From: UBA7672 sp965279085
Lineage (GTDB): Bacteria; Pseudomonadota; Alphaproteobacteria; Caulobacterales; Hyphomonadaceae
DNA length: 64,000 bases
Assembly (NCBI GenBank): GCA_965279085.1
Contig: OZ257149.1
Coordinates: forward strand, 4,154,001-4,218,000
Direction of reading: 5' to 3'
Shown: piece by piece, positions 58,775-64,000 of the stretch
Numbering within the stretch: the first letter of the stretch is position 1
Layout: each line of letters opens with the position of its first letter
Made by a program: the position numbers and the translations under genes
Notes under the pieces: model-generated
Told to the model about the DNA's origin: nothing
Database searches by the model: none
Seen by the model: the letters and a program-made list of their open reading frames with translations, nothing else

Positions 58775-59653
58775 GTGACAGGCGGGGCAGGGGCCGGGAC
58801 GAGCGGCGGGAAAGCCGGGACGAGCGGATGGCGGATAGAATGGGTCCCCTTGGCGGTGATCGCCGCCGTTGGCGTCGTGGTCGCCGTCATCAACGCGACG
58901 TCACTGATGATGGAGGTGCAGACCGGCGGCCCGTTCACCGACGTCCGCGCGATCTGGCTGCACGAGATCTCCTCCGTGGTCATGGTGGTGGCGCTGTCGC
59001 CACTGATCGGCTGGATGGTGCACAGGTTCCCGCCGCCGGGCGCGCTCGAGGCCGGACCGTGGGCGCGCGTGGCGGCTATCCATTTCGTTGCGGCGACCGT
59101 GTTCTCGCTGGCGCACATCATCGGGATGGTGGCGATCCGGAAGCTTGGCTACGCGTCGGCGGGTTCGTATTACGTGTTCGCCTACAACAACGACCTGATC
59201 TTCCCCTTCGTTTACGAATGGCGGAAGGACGTGCTGACCTACGCCTCCAACGCAGTGGTCTACTGGGGATGGGGCTTCTGGCTGGCGCAGAAGGCGGCGG
59301 AGGCCATGACGGCGATGCCCTCGCCTGCGCCCGTGGATACGCGGATCGAAATTCGCGATGGCTCGCGCATCATCCTGGTCGACCCGGTGGATATCGCTTG
59401 GGTGGAGGCAGCGGGAAACTATGTCGAGATTCACACGGCCGAGGCCGCGCATCTTGCCCGCGGTACACTCGCCGGTTTCGTGGAGAAGCTGGGCCCGCGG
59501 GGCTTTGTACGCATCCACCGCTCGCGCCTCGTCAACAGGGCGAGGGTGAAGGCGTTCAAGCCGACGCCGTCAGGCGACCTCGAGATCACGCTCGACGACG
59601 GTCGGGTGATCGCCGCCAGCCGGCGCTACCGTGGCGCGATCGACGGCGCGTAG
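58775..59653 (+). CDS. Membrane-bound LytTR-family regulator
   Basis: A regulator of 292 residues. Four membrane helices lie at about 20-175, and the LytTR DNA-binding domain at about 195-285 (DIAWVEAAGNYVEIHTAEAA, FVRIHRSRLVNRARVKAFKP). GTG at 58775 with AAGGA nine bases upstream is chosen; TTG at 58757 is possible. The pairing with a divergent acyltransferase gene suggests it senses the envelope and controls that gene. The signal is unknown. Confidence 0.87.
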   Translation: MTGGAGAGTSGGKAGTSGWRIEWVPLAVIAAVGVVVAVINATSLMMEVQTGGPFTDVRAIWLHEISSVVMVVALSPLIGWMVHRFPPPGALEAGPWARVAAIHFVAATVFSLAHIIGMVAIRKLGYASAGSYYVFAYNNDLIFPFVYEWRKDVLTYASNAVVYWGWGFWLAQKAAEAMTAMPSPAPVDTRIEIRDGSRIILVDPVDIAWVEAAGNYVEIHTAEAAHLARGTLAGFVEKLGPRGFVRIHRSRLVNRARVKAFKPTPSGDLEITLDDGRVIAASRRYRGAIDGA

Positions 59654-59656
59654 GCT

Positions 59657-61390
59657 TCAGCTTCCCGACACGTCGAGCGCGAGGAATTTCAGCGTGTGCT
59701 CGGTCAACTTCTTCGTGCGGGCCCGGACGGTATCGGGCAGCCAGTACTTCGACTTGGCGATCTCGTTCGCGAACTTGCAGCGGAAGCGGGCGTAGGCCTT
59801 GCGCTTCTCCTCGAACGGCCCGTTGCCGAGTTCGTCCTGCGGCAGCACGCAGAGGTTCCCCGCCATCTCGCGCAACATGGCGAGTTCGTTCGGCTCCAGC
59901 GTGCCTTCGAACTCCTTCCAGTTGTCCTGTGGATTGCGCGGATAGACGTGCTCGACCGAGGAACGCGCATCGATGATGTAGCGTGGCACACGGTCGCCGA
60001 ACGTCGAAGCCTCGATCCATCGCATGATCGTGGAGCGCCGTCCGCCCTCGGTGATCGGGCTGTTGAGATGGCGAACCAGACGTTCGTACTGACCCTTGGA
60101 GAAAGTGAAGCCGCCCTGCTTGCCGAACGTGCCTTTCGAGAATCGCTCGACCCGCTTGGCGATCATTTCCGCGCAACGGCGCGGATCGGGCGTAGAGACG
60201 GTGAGGGCGAAGCAGACGCGATCAAGGATGTCGATGCGGCTGGCGAGATCCTGCGGCCGGGATTTCATCCAGATCAGCATCGCGTAGGCGCGCCACTGGT
60301 CCCATTTCAGCAGCTGCAGGCGGCGCAGGCTGGCGTGGACGCCATCGGCCATCTCGGCATCGGCTTCCTCGTAGATCCATTTGAAGGCGGCAAGATAGTG
60401 CAGCAGCTGGTCCGTCGCCCAGCGGAAACCCTGCGCGCCCGGATACCGTCGGCGAATGTGCTCCATCAGCTGGATGGCGTAGTCCTGCGACTGCGCCTGG
60501 CGCCGTTCGATGAAATCGACCGAGCGCAGGAAATCGTCGAATCGTTCTTTGCCCAGCTCGTGCTGGATCGAGTTCCAGACGAACAGGATGCGCCGCGCCG
60601 CGTCGTCGGGGTTCGGCAGTGTAGACGACAGGTCAATCAGCTGTCCCTTCACGATCTCTTCCGGTTTCAGCGGAACGCCGCCGGAGTTGATGCTGACGAA
60701 GGCCTTCGCCGCGATGCGCCGGTCGGAGATGCGCGTCACGGTCACCAGCACTGCTTCCGATAGAAAAGATGCAAAGGCGCTGAGCCGGTCGCGGCTCCAG
60801 CCCGCGAACACGCCGCGCGCCACGGCCACGCATTCGCGCAGCCGCTCGCTGGCTTCGGTCATATTCGGATGGGGGCGGTGGCGCTTCGCCGTGCGGCCGT
60901 GCGCGAGGATGTCCGCTTCCAGCGTGTTGTGCTTCATCAGCAGGTTGAGGCGCCACAGCCCGCTCTCGTTCTGCAGCAGGCTGTGGACGGGATGATCCCG
61001 GTCCGCCTGCATCATGTCGCGCAGCACCGCGAAGATGACCGTGAAGGTCGTGAGGCGCTGCAGCCCGTCATAGATGTCGAATCGTTCCGACCCCGGATGG
61101 AGTACGATGGTGCCGACGAAGGTGAAAGGCTGGGAGAATTCGAGTTCGCGGTCGTAATAGGCGACCTCGAACGGCGTATCGGTCGCCGGTTCGGCAGCGT
61201 CCGATTCGTCTTCGTCCGCCTCCGGGTCGAGGCCAAACTCGCCGAAACTGGCGATGAGGTCTTCCAGGAGCGCGGCCTGCTGGTGCTCCCTCCAGCAATA
61301 ATCGCGCTGAACGCGTGCCGGCTGGAAGGATCCAAGGCGCAACAGGTCGCCGATGCTCACGGTCTGTGAGCGAATAACTGGATTGGGCAT
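59657..61390 (-). CDS. Single-chain GmrSD-like DUF262/DUF1524 protein
   Basis: A 577-residue protein. The N-terminal DUF262 part has VQRDYCWREHQ (28-33 core QRDYCW) and YDGLQRLTT (108-115; most members have DGQQRLTT), the NTP-binding ParB-like motifs. The C-terminal DUF1524 part has SVEHVYPRNP (about 479-487, His481) and AGNLCVLPQDELGN, the His-Me finger nuclease signature. GmrSD enzymes are type IV modification-dependent restriction systems. A defence role is inferred. It stands alone, with no methylase or second subunit nearby. Confidence 0.88.
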   Translation of the reverse strand: MPNPVIRSQTVSIGDLLRLGSFQPARVQRDYCWREHQQAALLEDLIASFGEFGLDPEADEDESDAAEPATDTPFEVAYYDRELEFSQPFTFVGTIVLHPGSERFDIYDGLQRLTTFTVIFAVLRDMMQADRDHPVHSLLQNESGLWRLNLLMKHNTLEADILAHGRTAKRHRPHPNMTEASERLRECVAVARGVFAGWSRDRLSAFASFLSEAVLVTVTRISDRRIAAKAFVSINSGGVPLKPEEIVKGQLIDLSSTLPNPDDAARRILFVWNSIQHELGKERFDDFLRSVDFIERRQAQSQDYAIQLMEHIRRRYPGAQGFRWATDQLLHYLAAFKWIYEEADAEMADGVHASLRRLQLLKWDQWRAYAMLIWMKSRPQDLASRIDILDRVCFALTVSTPDPRRCAEMIAKRVERFSKGTFGKQGGFTFSKGQYERLVRHLNSPITEGGRRSTIMRWIEASTFGDRVPRYIIDARSSVEHVYPRNPQDNWKEFEGTLEPNELAMLREMAGNLCVLPQDELGNGPFEEKRKAYARFRCKFANEIAKSKYWLPDTVRARTKKLTEHTLKFLALDVSGS

Positions 61391-61506
61391 CTGCTCTCTC
61401 TACGCCCCGCGGGGCCGGACCCTAGGCGAGCGCCGGGTACGGAGCAATTCGCGAACTGCAGATGTGCGCGCGGTGTGCTTTCGACGACGACAGGGTTCAC
61501 CCCTAG

Positions 61507-62469
61507 CTAAGGTACGGGAACGCGCACGGTTCGCGGCGCGGGGGAATCCGCAGACCGCGAGATTTCGGCCGACGCCGCCATCCCGAACGGTGCGCCGCCC
61601 ATCGGCCACCAGTCCATGATGAGGGCGAACATGCTGGTGAGGATGGTGAGCCATGCGGTCATCTTCAGGTCGCGATCAGGGTGGCGCGTCAGCACGAACA
61701 GCGGCTCGTGCGAGAATTCGAATTTCAGATAGTAGCTGCCGACGACATTCGGGCGGTTCTCGTGCAGGCGGCGAAAGCGAAGCCGGAATCCCTTGTCAGC
61801 TTTTGCGATACGGGTCGCGCAGGTCTGGATGAAATCGATCTTGCCGCTCTCGACCTCCTCCTTGACGTCGCTCGAAGTTGAAACCCAGGCGGCCGAGTCA
61901 TCCTCCTTCCATGCATCGAGGATGCGGTGGAGGTGTGCGTACTCCGTTGCGAGTTCGGGGGTGCCTGGGACAACACCCTCGATGTCCTGGATATCCACGG
62001 GCGGGAAGCAGACATGCTTCGTCGCCACGCTTTCGGGGATCTCCTGCCCGTAGATGACATCTTTCACCTTGGGCAGCTTCACGGGCGAGATGCTGAGGCG
62101 CGCATCGCGGACGGTGTGGACGAGATGCTTGCGCCGCCGTCCCCGCGTGTCGTTGTAGACATAGAAGACCTTGCACTTTGCCGACACGCCATCCATTGCC
62201 ATCGGCATTATCTCGTGCGGCATCCGCACTGTGTCCCTGCCGAACTTGGCTGACGTATGCGCACGTATCGCCACAGGCCCAAGCTCGGCGCCCTGCTTGT
62301 CGCCACTGTAGATGCTCGCGATGACGCGGATGGTGAAGTAGACGATCACGATCAGCGCAAGCGTGCGCGCCCATGGGTTCGCCAGCGTGGCTTGCCCCAA
62401 CGCGGTCCATCCGTCCCAGGTTTGCGGAATTGAGCCGATAAGGCTCGCCCAGAGCGCCCCGATATCCAT
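61507..62469 (-). CDS. Hypothetical membrane protein
   Basis: A 320-residue protein with an N-terminal membrane helix (about 34-54, RTLALIVIVYFTIRVIASIY), a large cytosolic or periplasmic mixed domain (about 60-260) and a second helix (about 272-290, AWLTILTSMFALIMDWWPMG). No family was recognised. It is on the same strand as the DUF262 gene and about 116 bp upstream of it; a link is possible but not shown. Confidence 0.7.
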   Translation of the reverse strand: MDIGALWASLIGSIPQTWDGWTALGQATLANPWARTLALIVIVYFTIRVIASIYSGDKQGAELGPVAIRAHTSAKFGRDTVRMPHEIMPMAMDGVSAKCKVFYVYNDTRGRRRKHLVHTVRDARLSISPVKLPKVKDVIYGQEIPESVATKHVCFPPVDIQDIEGVVPGTPELATEYAHLHRILDAWKEDDSAAWVSTSSDVKEEVESGKIDFIQTCATRIAKADKGFRLRFRRLHENRPNVVGSYYLKFEFSHEPLFVLTRHPDRDLKMTAWLTILTSMFALIMDWWPMGGAPFGMAASAEISRSADSPAPRTVRVPVP

Positions 62470-62551
62470 CCCCGTATCCCCATACGCTTTTTGGGGACGC
62501 TAGTCCGGGTGGCATGCGCCGTCCATCAGGGTGGCCTTGGAGGCGAGTGGC

Positions 62552-63649
62552 TCAGGCCGCTTTCGCGCCTGTGCCTTTGGCGCGGACCTTCCAGAAGCGG
62601 AGCGCGCGTTGTGCGGCGGCGACGGGGACCTGCTCGTACAGCTTGCCGAACTGCTCGGCCTTGCTGATGCCGCCGCCTTCACCCGAGATGATGAGGCATA
62701 GCGTGACGAACAGGCCGCGATCGAAGCCGGCGCCACGGCAGAGCATGGCGACGGCGTCGAGATCCTTGCCGTCGACCAGACGGCGGCAGAGGTCGAATTC
62801 CACGTCGACCAGTTGCGCGAAGGCGACGAGGAAGGCGGTGCGCTTGTTCTCGCGCAGCAACTGCACGAGCACGGGCGGCTTCAGTGCGGCACGCTTGTCG
62901 AGCGCGGCGACATGATCTTTCGCGATCTGATAGTCATCCGGCAGGGCGCCGTAGGCGGCCGAGAGGTGCGTGCGGCTGGCTTCGAGGGCGGCTTCAAGTT
63001 CCTGCGGCGAGACGCCGTGGAACTTGCGCATGATTTCGCGGCGCAGGTCGAGCTCGACCTTGAGATAGACGTTGTTCAGCAGGTCGAGCGGCATATTCTG
63101 GTTGCGCACGAACGGGGCGTGCAGCACGGGGCTCACTTCCGCGCGCTCGGCGACCTTCTCGAAGGTCTCGCGGTTCATGCGCGCGGTGCGGTTCTCGAGC
63201 AGCGAGGCGACGACGCGATCTTCACCCTTGGCGACGAGGGCGGTCGATACGTTCTCACCGATATCGGCGCGCTTGGTCACGGCCAGCATGTGGTCCTGCG
63301 ACTTCGCGTTGATGACATCGACGAGATCGGTCTGTGTCAGCGCCTTGGAGCTTTCGAGGACGGGGCGGGCGACTTCGATGACATCCATCGCGAGGCGGCG
63401 GGCCGTGCGCTGGACCGGCACGTTGCTGACGGCGACTTTCTTGGCGAGCTCGATACGCACCTGCGTTTCGAGGTCCGCGGCCACGGCCACCACGATCTCG
63501 TCGAATAGTACGGACTCGCGATCCGAACGCTCCGGCGGATCGGCCAGGAATACGTCCGTGATCTGGCGCAGAAGCTCGCGGCGCTTCTCGCTGGAGCTCT
63601 CCTTGGCAAGGTCGAGCAGCATCGCAAAGTTGTTAGCGGGCGCCGCCAT
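62552..63649 (-). CDS. DUF2336 domain protein, second in window
   Basis: A 365-residue helical protein with the DUF2336 pattern: MLLDLAKESSSEKRRELLRQ, DIGENVSTALVAKGEDRVVA, SLLENRTARMNRETFEKVAE, and a late VAMLCRGAGFDRGLFVTLCL. ATG at 63649 begins the conserved domain; the frame is open to 63817 but that part is not family-like. A perfect 6-4-6 inverted repeat lies just upstream. Confidence 0.88.
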   Translation of the reverse strand: MAAPANNFAMLLDLAKESSSEKRRELLRQITDVFLADPPERSDRESVLFDEIVVAVAADLETQVRIELAKKVAVSNVPVQRTARRLAMDVIEVARPVLESSKALTQTDLVDVINAKSQDHMLAVTKRADIGENVSTALVAKGEDRVVASLLENRTARMNRETFEKVAERAEVSPVLHAPFVRNQNMPLDLLNNVYLKVELDLRREIMRKFHGVSPQELEAALEASRTHLSAAYGALPDDYQIAKDHVAALDKRAALKPPVLVQLLRENKRTAFLVAFAQLVDVEFDLCRRLVDGKDLDAVAMLCRGAGFDRGLFVTLCLIISGEGGGISKAEQFGKLYEQVPVAAAQRALRFWKVRAKGTGAKAA

Positions 63650-63682
63650 GTGCCGAATCTCCCCTCGGGCAGACGAGGAAAC

Positions 63683-63698
63683 TAACCGGTGGCGGTTA
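63683..63698. promoter_or_regulatory. Inverted repeat TAACCG-N4-CGGTTA upstream of DUF2336
   Basis: A perfect 6-bp inverted repeat 34 bp before the DUF2336 start. The half-sites resemble TTAACC half-boxes of CtrA but the spacing does not fit the consensus. Confidence 0.35.
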
Positions 63699-63771
63699 AA
63701 AAAGAGCTTGCTGCGTATAAGGAATTCCGCAGGAAGCCGCTTCAGGACGCCGCAGAATTGGGGATTTTCGG

Positions 63772-64000
63772 CTAACTCCGCGACAGCGCCTCGCGCTTTT
63801 CCTCGAGCTCCAGCCATTCCAGCTCGTAGTTCTCAAGCTCGGCGCGCGCGGCGGTGAGCCGGTTGGCGCGGGCCTGGAAGGCCTTCGGGTCCCGGGAAAA
63901 GAGGGAGGAGTCCGCCATCGCGTCCTCCAGGTCGATGATCTCTTTCTGGCGCTCCGGCATCAGCCGGTTCAGCTCCTCCAGCCGCCGGCTGTCCTTGTAG
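63772..64000 (-). CDS. ABC-F ATPase, C-terminal coiled-coil end only
   Basis: The last 75 residues of a gene entering from the right edge. SRRLEELNRLMPERQKEIID followed by DPKAFQARANRLTAARAELE and EWLELEEKREAL is the C-terminal coiled-coil domain of Uup-like ABC-F proteins. The ATPase domains lie outside the window. Uup-type proteins act on ribosomes or DNA structures. Confidence 0.8.
   Translation of the reverse strand, partial: YKDSRRLEELNRLMPERQKEIIDLEDAMADSSLFSRDPKAFQARANRLTAARAELENYELEWLELEEKREALSRS

Noticed and set aside
59696..60763. A 355-codon plus-strand frame opposite the DUF262 gene
   Set aside because: The minus-strand protein has intact DUF262 and DUF1524 motifs. The opposite frame has no family pattern and no ribosome site.

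Overview
The window looks like a stretch of chromosome from a GC-rich alphaproteobacterium of the Caulobacterales / Hyphomonadaceae type. That placement is inferred from gene content: a MucR/Ros regulator, two DUF2336 proteins, a PAS_5 protein, DUF4169 and DUF1491 proteins, UrcA proteins, a PleC/DivJ-like kinase, a DnaA domain-IV/DUF6456 pair, GANTC-rich DNA and a CtrA-like site. No rRNA, tRNA or CRISPR array was recognised.

Layout. 1-5.2 kb: the 5' part of an oligopeptidase B gene, a MaoC hydratase, a protein joining a ribbon-helix-helix domain to EF-hands, a DoxX-like membrane protein and a DUF2336 protein. 5.2-13 kb: a nine-gene Mrp-type cation/proton antiporter operon (E-F-G-B-C-D-D-small-D) in which the MrpA C-terminal domains are fused to MrpB and three antiporter-like subunits are present. 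13-17.9 kb: mucR, a GANTC-dense gap, a PAS_5 protein, an AraC regulator, small proteins and a thioesterase. 17.9-23.5 kb: a phosphate uptake block read leftwards (porin, pstS, pstC, pstA, pstB) with a candidate Pho box and no phoU, phoB or phoR.

24.2-31.8 kb: two IS1595-type transposons carrying passenger genes, each bounded by inverted repeats that begin CCTAATTATGCAC and by a perfect 8-bp target duplication. The first carries a toxin-antitoxin-SecB-like chaperone (TAC) operon and a HEPN-like protein. The second contains the remains of a third element. Both share a cassette of small genes arranged head to head with overlapping start codons and tail to tail with overlapping stops. This is the most distinctive part of the window.

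31.8-41 kb: a DnaA domain-IV protein with a DUF6456 partner, SufE, two tandem UrcA/LysR pairs, a YbaL-type cation/proton antiporter, a secreted protein and a membrane histidine kinase. 41.2-47.6 kb: two adjacent membrane-anchored TIR proteins (TIR-MORN and TIR-WD40) facing a small-domain membrane protein. 47.8-64 kb: mostly housekeeping and accessory genes (3-methyladenine glycosylase, GFA protein, GT-C-like membrane protein, two glutathione transferases of which one looks like a lipoprotein, RF3, an MFS carrier, an acyltransferase/LytTR pair, a single-chain GmrSD-like DUF262/DUF1524 protein, a second DUF2336 protein and the 3' end of an ABC-F gene).

All family calls come from reading motifs by eye; no database search was run.
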